Assembly: GCA_016869025.1 (NCBI GenBank)
Contig: VGFA01000020.1
Span: 1 to 51,424, forward strand
Source of the DNA: Armatimonadota bacterium
Lineage (GTDB): Bacteria > Sysuimicrobiota > Sysuimicrobiia > Sysuimicrobiales > Humicultoraceae
Length of the DNA: 51,424 nt
Reading direction: 5' to 3'
The notes beneath the pieces were generated by a model. The model saw nothing but the letters and a program-made list of their open reading frames with translations, was not told where the DNA came from and did not search any database. Each line of letters starts with the position of its first letter. The first letter of the stretch is position 1. A program made the position numbers and the translations under genes. This document shows, in pieces, positions 6,905-16,769 of this stretch.

Positions 6905-8143
6905 GTGAAGGTCCGCGCCCAACTCGACCTCTGGCTGCCGGGGCTCTGCGCCTCGCGCTTCTTCATGAACCTGATCCACATGACCTATGCCGCATGTCTG
7001 CCCGTGCTCCGGGGGGCATGGGGCATGTCCGCGGCCCAGGCCGGTTCGGTGGCCACCGGCTTCCAGATCGGTTACGCGGTATCCTTACTTGGCTTCTCCT
7101 GGTTGGCCGACCGGGTCGGCGCACGGCGCATCTTTCTGACTTCCGGCGCCTTGAGCACGATTGCGGCGCTGGGGTTCGCGCTCTTCGCGCGGTCGTACGC
7201 TTCCGGGCTGGTGTTGTTCACGCTGGTCGCGCTCGCCCAGGGCGGCACCTACACCACGGCCATCATGCTCATCTCCGACCGCTACCGTTCGCAGCACCGG
7301 GGCGCGGCACTTGGATGGTTGATCGCCGCCTCCTCGTTGAGCCATGCGGCATCGCTTCTGGTTACGGGAGCAGTGCTGTCTCGCGGCGGGTATCAATTGG
7401 CGTTCCTAGTGACCGCCGCCGGCACGCTCGCAGGGATGCTCATTGGCTGGATCATGCTGCGGGGGACGGCCAACGTGATCCATCCCAGCGAGGGTGGGGC
7501 CGGTGCCGGGGCCGAGTTGCTGCGCAACCCGCATGCTGCGCGCCTGATCATCAGCTACACGGGTCATTCGTGGGAACTGCTGGGCATGTGGGCGTGGGCG
7601 CCGGCGTTCGTGGCGGCCAGTTTTGCCGCATCCGGGGCGATGACGCTGCGGGCCGCCGAGCTCGGCGCATATCTCTCGGCTTCCTTCCACCTGATGGGTT
7701 GGGTGGCGTCGTCGTCCATGGGACTCCTGTCGGACAGACTCGGGCGCCGCACGGTCATTCTGGTCCTGGCAGCGGTCAGCGCCGCGTGCTCGTTCAGTTT
7801 TGGATGGTTGGTGGGAGGACCGCTGCTGCTGGTGGCTGTTGTGGGCTCGGTTTACGGTTTCACGGCCCTGGGTGACTCGCCTGTGCTGTCTGTTGCACTG
7901 ACCGAGGCGGTGCGCCCTGCATATCTCGGGTCGGCCCTGGCAATCCGGTCGCTCCTGGGATTCGGCGCCGGCGCGGTCGCGCCTGTCGTCTTCGGCCTGG
8001 TGCTGGACACGACCAACCCAACAGGGTCGCCCGCATCCGGATGGGGATGGGCCTTTGTCGTGCTGGGCGTCGGCGGGCTGGCCGCGGTGCTGTCCGCATG
8101 GGGCCTGCCGCGCGCGCGGCGGAGATCCTTCCGGGAGGTGTGA
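6905..8143 (+). CDS. MFS transporter
   Basis: The 412-residue protein has about twelve hydrophobic helices in two six-helix halves and reads as a major facilitator permease. The loop between helices 2 and 3 carries SWLADRVGARRIFLTSG, the MFS A-motif (GxLaDrxGrrxxl). An equivalent MGLLSDRLGRRTVIL follows in the second half. The profile (GFQIGYAVSLLGF in helix 2, cytoplasmic loop near 190) resembles nitrate/nitrite or aromatic-acid-type MFS proteins, but the substrate cannot be named. The GTG start is 48 bases after apgM. The next gene, a thioesterase, starts five bases after its stop, suggesting a shared transcript. Confidence 0.88.
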   Translation: MKVRAQLDLWLPGLCASRFFMNLIHMTYAACLPVLRGAWGMSAAQAGSVATGFQIGYAVSLLGFSWLADRVGARRIFLTSGALSTIAALGFALFARSYASGLVLFTLVALAQGGTYTTAIMLISDRYRSQHRGAALGWLIAASSLSHAASLLVTGAVLSRGGYQLAFLVTAAGTLAGMLIGWIMLRGTANVIHPSEGGAGAGAELLRNPHAARLIISYTGHSWELLGMWAWAPAFVAASFAASGAMTLRAAELGAYLSASFHLMGWVASSSMGLLSDRLGRRTVILVLAAVSAACSFSFGWLVGGPLLLVAVVGSVYGFTALGDSPVLSVALTEAVRPAYLGSALAIRSLLGFGAGAVAPVVFGLVLDTTNPTGSPASGWGWAFVVLGVGGLAAVLSAWGLPRARRRSFREV

Positions 8144-8148
8144 GCAAG

Positions 8149-8643
8149 ATGGACCACCCAGAGATCCCTAACCGGTGGCCTGGCCACTGCTTCGGCTGCT
8201 CGCCGGCCAACCCGCACGGACTGCGCCTTCGCTTCTGGCACTCGGAGCAGGGTTGCTACACCAGGTACGCCGTCCCCGAGCACCTTTGCGGCTTCGACAG
8301 GGTTGCTCACGGAGGGATTGTCGCGACGCTCCTGGACGAGGTATCGGCCTGGACCGTCATCGCACGTCTTGGCCGGCTGGGGGTCACCCGCGAGATCTCG
8401 ATCCGCTACATCAGGCCCGTGCCGACCGGTGCCGAAGTGCATGTTGAGGGGCAGGTTGTCAGCAGCGACGATAGGGTTGCGGTCGTGCGCGCACGCGTCA
8501 CGCTGCCGGGCCACCCGGAACACGAGGTGCTGGCCGAGAGCACGAGCACATGGGCGCTGCCAAAGCTCTCGAACATCGCCAGGATGGCAGGGCTGGATGA
8601 GCCGGCCCTGCGGGAGTACCTGGAGGCCATGAGGCAGGGCTAG
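8149..8643 (+). CDS. PaaI-type hotdog-fold thioesterase
   Basis: The 164-residue protein has the hotdog fold of the PaaI/YbdB acyl-CoA thioesterase group. GHCFGCSPANPHGLRL is the common N-terminal motif. FDRVAHGGIVATLLDEVSAW contains the HGG and catalytic-helix Asp/Glu region. RYIRPVPTGAEVHVEGQVV forms the long strand. It would hydrolyse an acyl-CoA thioester in the cytoplasm. The acyl group is unknown. The stop codon overlaps by four bases the stop of the convergent minus-strand gene. Confidence 0.87.
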   Translation: MDHPEIPNRWPGHCFGCSPANPHGLRLRFWHSEQGCYTRYAVPEHLCGFDRVAHGGIVATLLDEVSAWTVIARLGRLGVTREISIRYIRPVPTGAEVHVEGQVVSSDDRVAVVRARVTLPGHPEHEVLAESTSTWALPKLSNIARMAGLDEPALREYLEAMRQG

Positions 8644-9104
8644 CCCGCCGCCCTCCGCCGCACCAGCAGCCAGATACCAAGCACGACCAATAGTACGGGC
8701 CACCAGGCGGTCATTGCCTGCAGGATGCCCGCGCCCCGCACGATCCGCAGCAGCCCGACGGCCACCAGGATCCCGCCTGGTACAAGCGGCCACCATTCGG
8801 CGGCCTGCCTGCCGCTTCTCGCGAGATCCACGACATAGATGAACAGGAAGCCGACACCCAGCCCGAGCAGCACCGGCGCGCGGTCGGCGCCGACCCATTC
8901 GCGTGCCGCGATGCCGGCGCCCAGCCCGGTCACGATCCCGGCCGGCACCAGGAGCCCATACCTGCCCGTGAAGGCATAGGCCACCAGCAGGAGCGCACCG
9001 ACAAACAGGACGCTCTGATCACCGACGGGCAATGCCCTCATGGCCAGCAGCAGGACGACACCGACGACTATCAGTACAAGGCCCTGCACGTATCTCCGCT
9101 CCAT
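8640..9104 (-). CDS. Hydrophobic protein of unknown function (six-helix, LiaI/DUF5668-like)
   Basis: The 154-residue protein is nearly all membrane: five to six hydrophobic helices beginning RYVQGLVLIVVGVVLLL and ending TAWWPVLLVVLGIWLLVRR. The recurring WPLVPGGILVAVGLL and WWPVLLVVLGIWLL segments resemble the LiaI/LiaF-TM (DUF5668-like) repeat found in cell-envelope stress proteins, but this is a weak resemblance. The ATG is preceded by GAGGTGGACG. It is transcribed divergently from the FadR-type regulator, so its own promoter probably lies in the shared 75-bp spacer. Confidence 0.6.
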   Translation of the reverse strand: MERRYVQGLVLIVVGVVLLLAMRALPVGDQSVLFVGALLLVAYAFTGRYGLLVPAGIVTGLGAGIAAREWVGADRAPVLLGLGVGFLFIYVVDLARSGRQAAEWWPLVPGGILVAVGLLRIVRGAGILQAMTAWWPVLLVVLGIWLLVRRRAAG

Positions 9105-9136
9105 CGTCCACCTCGCCCGGAGGTTCGTGTGCTGCG

Positions 9137-9165
9137 TTGACAGTCTTTTCACTACGCGCGACAAT
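9137..9165 (+). promoter_or_regulatory. Sigma-70-type promoter of the FadR-family gene
   Basis: TTGACA (9137-9142) and GACAAT (9160-9165) are separated by 17 bases. Transcription would begin near 9172, eight bases before the ATG at 9180. The upstream ATG at 9165 therefore cannot be used and the mRNA is nearly leaderless. Confidence 0.6.
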
Positions 9166-9179
9166 TGCCCTGCCTGCAG

Positions 9180-9932
9180 ATGTCGGACCATCGGACCAAT
9201 CCAGACCCCGTGCGCCAGCCCGTGCGCCGCACGAAGATCTACGAGGAGGTGGCGGCGCGTATTCTACGCCTTATCTCCGAGGGACGGCTTGAACCCGGAG
9301 ACAAGCTCCCGCCCGAGCGCGAGCTCGCCGCGGCCCTGGGCGTAAGCCGCACCTCGATCCGCGATGCCATCCGCACGCTGGAGGCGACCGGCCTGCTTGA
9401 GCCCCGGCAGGGCCACGGCACGGTGATCCGGGAACTCTCCGCTGCCGGTCTGGTGGCGCCCATCGCGTCGGCGCTGGGGATGAGACCCGACCTAGTGCCA
9501 GATGTCATGGCCTTCCGCAAGATGATCGAACCCACCCTGGCCCGTCAGGCCGCTGTGAGCGCGACCCCGGATGAGGTGCGCCAGTTGGAGGCGATACTCG
9601 TAGACCAGACGGTCCGCGTAGAGGCGGGTGGCCTGGGCGTGGAAGAAGGCGGGGCCTTCCACGGCCTGATTGCGCGCGCGGCGCGCAACCAGGTCGCGGG
9701 GGTGGTCGTCGAGTTGCTGCTGCACCTGCTGCGCAGCGACCGCGAGCTGGCGTTGCGGGCACGGGGCCGGCCGCGGCAGTCGCTCCGAGGGCACCGGGCC
9801 ATCTTGGAGGCCATACGACGGCGCGATGGCGGCACGGCCGAGCAGGCCATGCTGGCGCACCTCGAGCAGATCGAAGCGACGCTACTTCCGGTCCGGGCGC
9901 GCGCGCCGGCGCGAACCGAAGGCGGCGTCTAG
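9180..9932 (+). CDS. GntR/FadR-family transcriptional regulator
   Basis: The 250-residue regulator has a GntR winged helix at about residues 18-80 (IYEEVAARILRLISEGRLEP, LPPERELAAALGVSRTSIRD, LEATGLLEPRQGHGT). A helical FCD effector domain follows, with FRKMIEPTLARQAA, FHGLIARAARN and HRAILEAIRRRD marking the metal- and ligand-binding helices. FCD regulators usually respond to small carboxylic acids. The start at 9180 is set by the promoter, since the earlier ATG overlaps the -10 box. It precedes a PlsC-type acyltransferase by three bases; the adjacent genes are plausible but unproven targets. Confidence 0.87.
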   Translation: MSDHRTNPDPVRQPVRRTKIYEEVAARILRLISEGRLEPGDKLPPERELAAALGVSRTSIRDAIRTLEATGLLEPRQGHGTVIRELSAAGLVAPIASALGMRPDLVPDVMAFRKMIEPTLARQAAVSATPDEVRQLEAILVDQTVRVEAGGLGVEEGGAFHGLIARAARNQVAGVVVELLLHLLRSDRELALRARGRPRQSLRGHRAILEAIRRRDGGTAEQAMLAHLEQIEATLLPVRARAPARTEGGV

Positions 9933-9935
9933 CCG

Positions 9936-10556
9936 TTGGCCCGTCACCCTTGGCCGCGCGAGACCCGGCTGTTCCGGGCGGCATGGATCGCCGTGCGCGC
10001 CCTTCTCCGGCTCCTGTTTCGCTTCAGGGTCGAAGGCCTCGAGCACCTTCCCGCGGGCCCTGCGGTCCTCGTCGCCAACCATCCGAGCGCGCTGGACCCC
10101 CTGTTCCTGGCAGCGGCCGTGCCCGATCGCCTGCTGTTCCTGGCAGCGGCAGAGTTCTTCGCGCTGCCCGCGGTGGGCTGGGCGATGCGGATCTACGGGT
10201 GCATACCGGTCCGCCGCGGCGAGGTGGATGCCGCGGCGGTGCGGGGAGCGCTGCTCGCGCTGGAGGGCGGGCGCAAGGTGGCGGTCTTCCCACAGGGCCG
10301 CGTGACCCCGCATCCGAACGGGCGCCCGGGGCTGCGCGGCGCCGCGCTGCTGGCCTCGCGCGCCGGCGTGCCAGTGGTTCCGATCGCGCTCGCAGGAACC
10401 GGCCGGGTCTTTCCCCTGGGTGCCTGGCTTCCACGGCCAGGCCGTGTAGCCGTGCGGATCGGCCCGCCGCTGTCGCCGCCGGGCGCCGAACGGGCGTCGC
10501 AGAACGCGGCCACCGAGGCGGCCATGGCCTGGATCCACGCGCACAGCTGGCGTTAG
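9936..10556 (+). CDS. plsC: 1-acyl-sn-glycerol-3-phosphate acyltransferase family protein
   Basis: The 206-residue protein carries the glycerolipid acyltransferase motifs in order. NHPSALDP is the catalytic HX4D (block I). IYGCIPVRRG is block II, VAVFPQGRVTP is block III (glycerophosphate binding), and GVPVVPIALAG is block IV. It probably adds the second acyl chain of phosphatidic acid at the inner membrane face. The TTG start is three bases after the regulator's stop. Its own stop overlaps that of the convergent carrier gene by four bases. Confidence 0.88.
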   Translation: MARHPWPRETRLFRAAWIAVRALLRLLFRFRVEGLEHLPAGPAVLVANHPSALDPLFLAAAVPDRLLFLAAAEFFALPAVGWAMRIYGCIPVRRGEVDAAAVRGALLALEGGRKVAVFPQGRVTPHPNGRPGLRGAALLASRAGVPVVPIALAGTGRVFPLGAWLPRPGRVAVRIGPPLSPPGAERASQNAATEAAMAWIHAHSWR

Positions 10557-11806
10557 CGCAGCCAGAAGATGTAGAGCAGGATGTGGGCCACGCCCACGGC
10601 CACCATGGTGAAGGGCATGCTGATCTTCATGTAGCGGCCCAGTTCCACCCGCTCGCCGTGCTTTTCCAGGAAGCCGCACGCGAAGACGTTGGCCGTGGCG
10701 CCCACCGGCGTGATGTTGCCGCCGCTGCCCGTGCCGATCAGCATTCCAAACAGCAGCGGCCACGCGCTTGTCCCCAGCAGCCCGGCCAGGTCCTGGGCCA
10801 CCGGAATCATCAGCACCGTGAACGGCACGTTGTCCACGAACGACGAGATGGCTACCGATATCCAGATCAGGGCGGCCATGGCCAGCCCCGGGGTCTTCAG
10901 CCCTACCCCGTGCAGCAGGCCCGCGAACTCCCGAAGCAGCCCGGTGGACCGCAGCGAGTGCGCTACCACGAAGATGCCCATTATGAAGGCGAACGAGTTC
11001 CAGTCGAACTCGACGAACATCGCCCGGAACCGCCGGCGGTTGAGCCACAGGGCGGCGCCGCCGGCGGCCACGCCGACGATTCCAGGCGAGAGGCCGCGGC
11101 CGTGTCCAAAGGCCAGGACCGCTACCGATACCACGAACAGAACCGTCGCCCCGTAGGTGGCCGGCACCTCGTCGGTAGGCAGGTCAATCCGCCTGGACAT
11201 GTGGCGGAACTGGAACAGCAGGGTAAGCAGCGCCGCGACAACAGCGACGACCGTCAGCGTACCCAGCCCGATCCGTCCCTGGAACCAGTAGAAGTCCATG
11301 AACTTCATTCCTGTCTCGATGGCAAGGATGATTGACGGCGGGTCAGCGACCATGGTCACGGTCGTGACCACGTTGGACGCTATACCAATGACGACCATGT
11401 ACGGGAAGAGGGGTGTGTTCAGGCGCCTGCTGATCGCCAGCGCGATCGGCGCCATCATCAATACCACGCCCACGTTCTCCATCCAGACGGACAGGAAGGC
11501 GGTCGAGGCGGCCAGATAGAGGATGGCGTGTTTCTCGGCGTGGGCGGCCTTCAGGATGCGCTCGGCCAGGAGCTTCGGGACGCCGCTGTCCATGAAGGCG
11601 ATCGAGACCATCATGAAGCCCCAGTAGATGCCCAACACGTCCCATTTCAGGGCCTGTGTCACGACCTCGTGCGGTGTCAGGATGCGCAGCGCGACCAGCA
11701 GCACGGCCGCGGTCAGAGAGACGTAGGCGATTTTGATGCGGCGGGTGAGGGCCAGCGCGTACGTTGCGCCGAAGATCGCCAGCGCTATGATCTGCTCGAA
11801 GCTCAT
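10553..11806 (-). CDS. ArsB/NhaD/SLC13-type ion transporter
   Basis: The roughly 417-residue protein has ten to eleven membrane helices in the ion-transporter superfamily plan. ENVGVVLMMAPIALAIS lies at the end of the first half. SFVDNVPFTVLMIPV and TGSGGNITPVGATANVFACG lie in the second, with the re-entrant loop and GGN-x-GA-AN motif seen in ArsB, NhaD and CitMHS relatives. The substrate may be a dicarboxylate, arsenite or Na+/H+; nothing nearby decides it. I chose the ATG at 11806, which has AGGGGG about 12 bases upstream; a GTG at 11818 is the alternative. The 3' end is convergent with plsC. Confidence 0.85.
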   Translation of the reverse strand: MSFEQIIALAIFGATYALALTRRIKIAYVSLTAAVLLVALRILTPHEVVTQALKWDVLGIYWGFMMVSIAFMDSGVPKLLAERILKAAHAEKHAILYLAASTAFLSVWMENVGVVLMMAPIALAISRRLNTPLFPYMVVIGIASNVVTTVTMVADPPSIILAIETGMKFMDFYWFQGRIGLGTLTVVAVVAALLTLLFQFRHMSRRIDLPTDEVPATYGATVLFVVSVAVLAFGHGRGLSPGIVGVAAGGAALWLNRRRFRAMFVEFDWNSFAFIMGIFVVAHSLRSTGLLREFAGLLHGVGLKTPGLAMAALIWISVAISSFVDNVPFTVLMIPVAQDLAGLLGTSAWPLLFGMLIGTGSGGNITPVGATANVFACGFLEKHGERVELGRYMKISMPFTMVAVGVAHILLYIFWLR

Positions 11807-11993
11807 CAGGGACCGCACCCCCTGGACAACCAGCCCTCAACCTAGCAGGATTGCGCGCCGGCCGTCAATCCACGGAGGAGCCAAAGCGGCGCCGGAACGC
11901 GCCGGCGCAGCCACAAGAGGAAGCACCTACTCCTTTGCGAAGTTGCATACGGAACCGACCGGCGATCCACAGACGGACACGAGGAGGACGGTC

Positions 11994-12290
11994 ATGCGGT
12001 GGGTTGCGATCTTTGAAGACAACGAGGGCAAAGAGTCGATTCGCAAGGAGCACTCAAACGCGCACTATGACTACCTGGCGGCAAATCGCGACAAGATAGT
12101 GATCGCCGGGGGGCTGCGCCCGGCGCCGGACGAATGGTTCTGCGGGGGGCTCTGGGTGATGGAGGTTGACTCCAGGGAAGAAGCCGTGAAGCTCGCCGAG
12201 TCGGATCCCTTCTTCAGACTGGGGCTCCGCAAGGGCTATCGCTTGCTTGCCTGGGGCAAGGCTCCCTGCTACGATGCGGTGACTCTTTGA
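11994..12290 (+). CDS. YCII-related (YciI-like) protein
   Basis: The 98-residue protein fits the YCII family of small alpha/beta-barrel dimers. An N-terminal strand RWVAIFEDN comes first, then HYDYLAANRDKIVIAGGLRP with the family's conserved H-xx-YL and GGxL, and finally the GGLWVMEVDSREEAVKLAESDPFF block. YciI proteins bind small molecules and a few act as dehalogenase-like enzymes; no specific role can be given. The ATG is preceded by GAGGAGG seven bases upstream. It stands alone; the 187 bases before it contain only a short GC-rich inverted repeat. Confidence 0.85.
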   Translation: MRWVAIFEDNEGKESIRKEHSNAHYDYLAANRDKIVIAGGLRPAPDEWFCGGLWVMEVDSREEAVKLAESDPFFRLGLRKGYRLLAWGKAPCYDAVTL

Positions 12291-12393
12291 CGGGTGAGGG
12301 AAGGCGCCGCGGCACCTGCATAGAAGAGAGAAGAGATAGGCATTCATGATCCAGCGAGAATGCATTTCGCGGCAACGCACAGGAGGGGATGTT

Positions 12394-13950
12394 GTGAAAC
12401 GTTTGGCACTTTGCTCCGTCGTGCTGGCGGTGGCCCTGGCCCTTGTAGCCGTTCCCGTCGATACCATCGGGGCGCAGCAGCCCCGGCGCGGCGGGGTTCT
12501 ACGCATGGCGCACATCGGTGAGCCGCCCACCCTGGACCTGCACACGACCACGGCGCTCATCGTCCAGGACATCATGCTGCACGTCTACGAGGGGCTCTTC
12601 GCGTTGAACAGCGGGTTCGAGCCGAAGCCGATGCTGGTTGACACCTGGAAGATCAGCCCGAACCGGCTGGTCTACACGTTCAATCTGCGCAAGGGCGTGC
12701 GCTTCCACCACGGCAGGGAGCTGAACGGCGACGACGTGGTGGCGTCGCTCTCTCGCTGGGGGCGGCTGTCCACGCGCGGCAGGGCGCTGTTCGCGGTGAC
12801 CCAATCGCTGTCCGCGCCGGATGCCCACACCGTCGTGCTCCGACTCAAGGAACCCTACGGGCTGGTCCTGGTGGACCTGGCGTTGGCGCTGCAGGGGGCT
12901 GTTATCTATCCGAAGGAGGTCATCGACGAAGCAGGGGCAGGCCCCGTTCGCCGGTTCATAGGCACCGGGCCCTACCGGTTTGTTGAGCACGCGCCCGACC
13001 GCCATGTGCGGCTCGACCGGTTCGATGGGTACAGCTCGCGCACGGAGGAGCCCGACGGGTTCGCCGGCCGCAAAGGCGCCTACCTTGACACGATCTACAT
13101 CGTGCCCGTCCCCGACGTGGCCGTCCGCATCGCCGGCGTCACGCGCGGCGAATACCAGTTCGCCGAGAGCGTGCCCCAGGACGACTTCACCCGGCTGCAG
13201 GGCGATCCCAACCTGGTGCCCTTCGTTCCGCCGGTGCCGCTGTGGCTGACCACCGTGTTCAACAAGCGCACCGGTCCGTTTGTCAACCCCAAGATGCGGC
13301 AGGCATGGCTGGCGGCCCTGGACATGGAAGCTATCATGCGCGGGACGTTCGGCAACCCGAAGTTCTGGCGCCTGGACCCGGCGCTGCTCCCGAAGCCGCA
13401 CTACATGTGGACCGACGTCGGCAAGGAGCGATTCAACCAGAAGAACACCGAGCGGGCGCGGCAGCTCCTGACCGAGGCCGGGTACCGCGGCGAGCCGATC
13501 AAGTGGATGACCACGATGGAGTACCAGGCCTACGGGATCTCGGCGCAGATCGCCAAGCCGATGCTGGAGAGGGCGGGTTTCGTCTTCGACTTCCAGGTGG
13601 TGGACTGGGCCACGCTGATCTCGCGCAGGGCGCGCTCTGAGCTTTGGGACGCGCTCAACACGGCACAGCTCACCTTCCCTGACCCCACTCAGGTGCTGGT
13701 GCTCAGCCATACCTGGCCGGGCTGGTACGAGAGCCGGGACATGGCGGCGATGATGACACTGCTCGCGCGGCACACCGACCCGAAGGTCCGCATGGAGATC
13801 TGGAAGCGCGCGCAGCGGCTGTTCTGGGAGGACGTGCCGGCGATCAAGTACGGCGACTACTTCCCCCTGCACCTGCACCGGAAGGAGCTGAGGGGCTACA
13901 CCGGGCAGCCCGGACACGCGTTCTGGAACGTGTGGCTGGAGGGGCGATAG
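12394..13950 (+). CDS. ABC transporter substrate-binding protein, family 5 (peptide/nickel type)
   Basis: The 518-residue secreted protein starts at a GTG with AGGAGGGG upstream. It has a signal peptide (VKRLALCSVVLAVALALVAV then a polar GAQQ region near residue 29). The mature part has the SBP_bac_5 landmarks: GGVLRMAHIGEPPTLDLH, YEGLFALNSGFEPKPMLVD and YTFNLRKGVRFHHGRELNGD in the N-lobe, and FIGTGPYRFVEH. It would bind a peptide or similar ligand outside the membrane. No permease or ATPase gene is next to it. It has no lipobox cysteine, so it is more likely free or attached some other way. Confidence 0.9.
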   Translation: MKRLALCSVVLAVALALVAVPVDTIGAQQPRRGGVLRMAHIGEPPTLDLHTTTALIVQDIMLHVYEGLFALNSGFEPKPMLVDTWKISPNRLVYTFNLRKGVRFHHGRELNGDDVVASLSRWGRLSTRGRALFAVTQSLSAPDAHTVVLRLKEPYGLVLVDLALALQGAVIYPKEVIDEAGAGPVRRFIGTGPYRFVEHAPDRHVRLDRFDGYSSRTEEPDGFAGRKGAYLDTIYIVPVPDVAVRIAGVTRGEYQFAESVPQDDFTRLQGDPNLVPFVPPVPLWLTTVFNKRTGPFVNPKMRQAWLAALDMEAIMRGTFGNPKFWRLDPALLPKPHYMWTDVGKERFNQKNTERARQLLTEAGYRGEPIKWMTTMEYQAYGISAQIAKPMLERAGFVFDFQVVDWATLISRRARSELWDALNTAQLTFPDPTQVLVLSHTWPGWYESRDMAAMMTLLARHTDPKVRMEIWKRAQRLFWEDVPAIKYGDYFPLHLHRKELRGYTGQPGHAFWNVWLEGR

Positions 13951-13999
13951 GGAGGGCCAACAGGAGGTTTGGGTAGGGCAGGCGCACCCTGAGGTCCGA

Positions 14000-14028
14000 T
14001 TGACGCGTTCAACGGCGCGTGCTATCAT
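14000..14028 (+). promoter_or_regulatory. Promoter of the metY-metA transcript
   Basis: TTGACG (14000-14005) and TATCAT (14023-14028) are separated by 17 bases. The expected start near 14035 lies just ahead of the SAM-I aptamer, so the riboswitch would be at the 5' end of the message. Confidence 0.7.
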
Positions 14029-14048
14029 CGCGCCTAGCCGAATAGCTG

Positions 14049-14150
14049 CTCTTATCAAGAGTGGGTGAGGGACGGGCCCGATGACCCCCGGCAACCTGCC
14101 AGTCAGGTAAGGTGCCAACCCCCGCGGGAACCAGTTCCGGCGGATAAGAG
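14049..14150 (+). promoter_or_regulatory. SAM-I (S-box) riboswitch aptamer
   Basis: The closing helix P1 is a perfect eight base pairs: CTCTTATC (14049-14056) with GATAAGAG (14143-14150). Inside it are the S-box signature segments in the right order: AGGGACGGGCCCGATGA with the kink-turn side of P2, CCGGCAACC, AAGGTGCCAA and TCCGGCGGA before P1. S-adenosylmethionine binding stabilises P1 and allows the downstream terminator to form. It lies upstream of metY and metA, the expected methionine-biosynthesis targets. Confidence 0.95.
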
Positions 14151-14156
14151 GGAGTG

Positions 14157-14198
14157 AACCCCTCCAAGAGCAGGAAGCGGAGGGGTTTATTGTTTTCG
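14157..14198 (+). terminator. S-box expression-platform terminator
   Basis: AACCCCTCC (14157-14165) and GGAGGGGTT (14179-14187) form a perfect nine-base-pair stem with a 13-base loop, followed by TTATTGTTTTC. It starts seven bases after P1 of the SAM-I aptamer, so high SAM should end transcription before metY. Confidence 0.9.
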
Positions 14199-14213
14199 TC
14201 GGCCGACAAGTAG

Positions 14214-15521
<1,308 letters not shown>

Positions 15522-15583
15522 GAGCGCGCCACGCGCAGTCCTGCTCCGCCGCCTGGCGGAAAGAGAGCGAGAAGAGGTGGGCA

Positions 15584-16537
15584 ATGCCCGTACGAATACC
15601 CGACGACCTGCCGGCCAAGGAAGTGCTGATGGGCGAGAACATCTTCGTGATGGAGGAGCGGCGAGCCGAGCACCAGGACATCCGGCCACTGGAGATCGCC
15701 ACTCTCAACCTGATGCCGACGAAGATCGCCACCGAAACCCAGCTCATCCGCCTGCTGGGAAACACGCCGCTACAGATCAACATCACGCTTTTCTACCCCA
15801 ACTCTTACCAGCCCAAGAACACGCCCGAAGAGCACCTGCTGGCCTTCTACCAGACCTTTGGCCAGATACGTGAGCGCAAGTTCGACGGGCTGGTGATCAC
15901 CGGCGCGCCTGTCGAGCACCTGCCGTTCGAGGAGGTTGACTACTGGCCGGAGTTGCAGGAGATCATGGACTGGTCGCTCAGACACGTGTTTGCCACGCTG
16001 CACATCTGTTGGGGAGCGCAGGCGGCATTGTACCATCACTACGGGATTCCCAAGCGCCCCCTTCCTCAGAAGCAGTTTGGAGTCTTCCCACACCACGTGG
16101 CCCGCCAGAACGTCAAGCTGCTACGCGGCTTTGACGACACGTTCTACGCGCCGCATTCTCGCCACACCGAGGTGGATTGCGAGGCCGTTGCGCGGGCGTC
16201 AGATCTGGAGATCCTGTCACAGTCGAATGATTCTGGGATCTATCTGATCATCTCGCGCGACGGCCATCAGGTATTCGTTCTGGGCCATCCGGAATACGAT
16301 CCACTGACCCTGCACCTGGAATACCAGCGCGATCTTCGGCGAGGGCTGCGGATTTCGATCCCCAGGAACTACTACCCTGACGACGTCCCGGGCCGGCTGC
16401 CGGTTGTTCGCTGGCGCGGACACGCCAACCTGCTGTTCTCGAACTGGCTGAACTACTACGTCTACCAGGAAACTCCCTACGACCTGCGTCGCATTCCGCA
16501 CGGTTCGGATGAGGAAGACGCAGGCCTTGCCCGCTGA
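15584..16537 (+). CDS. metA: Homoserine O-acetyltransferase of the MetA family
   Basis: The 317-residue enzyme belongs to the MetA (not MetX) family. The catalytic Cys is in [11 protein letters not shown], and the His and Glu are in VLGHPEYDP. Whether MetA uses succinyl- or acetyl-CoA is largely set by the residue after TGAP-x: E. coli has Gly, acetyltransferases such as that of Bacillus cereus have Glu. Here it is Glu ([16 protein letters not shown]), so acetyl-CoA is predicted, in line with a MetY that consumes O-acetylhomoserine. The ATG follows GAAGAGGTGG. It is probably read from the metY riboswitch-controlled transcript. Confidence 0.93.
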   Translation: MPVRIPDDLPAKEVLMGENIFVMEERRAEHQDIRPLEIATLNLMPTKIATETQLIRLLGNTPLQINITLFYPNSYQPKNTPEEHLLAFYQTFGQIRERKFDGLVITGAPVEHLPFEEVDYWPELQEIMDWSLRHVFATLHICWGAQAALYHHYGIPKRPLPQKQFGVFPHHVARQNVKLLRGFDDTFYAPHSRHTEVDCEAVARASDLEILSQSNDSGIYLIISRDGHQVFVLGHPEYDPLTLHLEYQRDLRRGLRISIPRNYYPDDVPGRLPVVRWRGHANLLFSNWLNYYVYQETPYDLRRIPHGSDEEDAGLAR

Positions 16538-16556
16538 TTCTGGGCCGTGCTAGACT
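16527..16556 (+). promoter_or_regulatory. Promoter of the proS leader
   Basis: TTGCCC (16527-16532) and TAGACT (16551-16556) are separated by 18 bases, overlapping the last codons and stop of metA. Transcription would start near 16563, at the beginning of the T-box leader. Confidence 0.6.
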
Positions 16557-16562
16557 CTCCGT

Positions 16563-16722
16563 ACAGTTGGCGATGACGGGGCCGACCCACCCCCAAGCCG
16601 CGGCCGAGAAGGCCGCCGGGCGCGCCCGATAAGCGCGGCAAGCGCCGGACCTGCACAGCACAGCCGGCCCCCACCGGGGGAGCCGGGGTGCGCGGAACCG
16701 GAACAAGGGTGGTACCGCGGGA
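16563..16722 (+). promoter_or_regulatory. T-box leader upstream of proS
   Basis: The conserved T-box sequence AAGGGTGGTACCGCGG (16705-16720) is present, the segment that pairs with the free 3' end of uncharged tRNA. It is followed at once by a terminator and then by proS. Upstream is about 140 bases of GC-rich structured RNA that begins GGCGATGACGGGG, typical of Stem I. The specifier should be a proline codon (CCN), but several CCG and CCT triplets occur near 16650-16670 and I cannot assign it by eye. Uncharged tRNA-Pro would allow read-through. Confidence 0.9.
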
Positions 16723-16726
16723 GCTT

Positions 16727-16759
16727 CCCGTCCCTTGGGGCGGGGGGCCATTTCGTTTT
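16727..16759 (+). terminator. T-box terminator
   Basis: CCCGTCC (16727-16733) pairs with GGGCGGG (16738-16744), with one G-T pair and a four-base loop, followed by GGGCCATTTCGTTTT. It directly follows the T-box antiterminator element and ends eleven bases before proS. Confidence 0.8.
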
Positions 16760-16769
16760 AGGGGGAAGT

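Noticed and set aside
9882-11048. 388-codon minus-strand frame across regulator, plsC and carrier genes
   Set aside because: Crosses three well-supported genes and has no motifs.
12499-14118. 539-codon frame antisense to the binding protein and riboswitch
   Set aside because: Covers the S-box aptamer and has no conserved domain.
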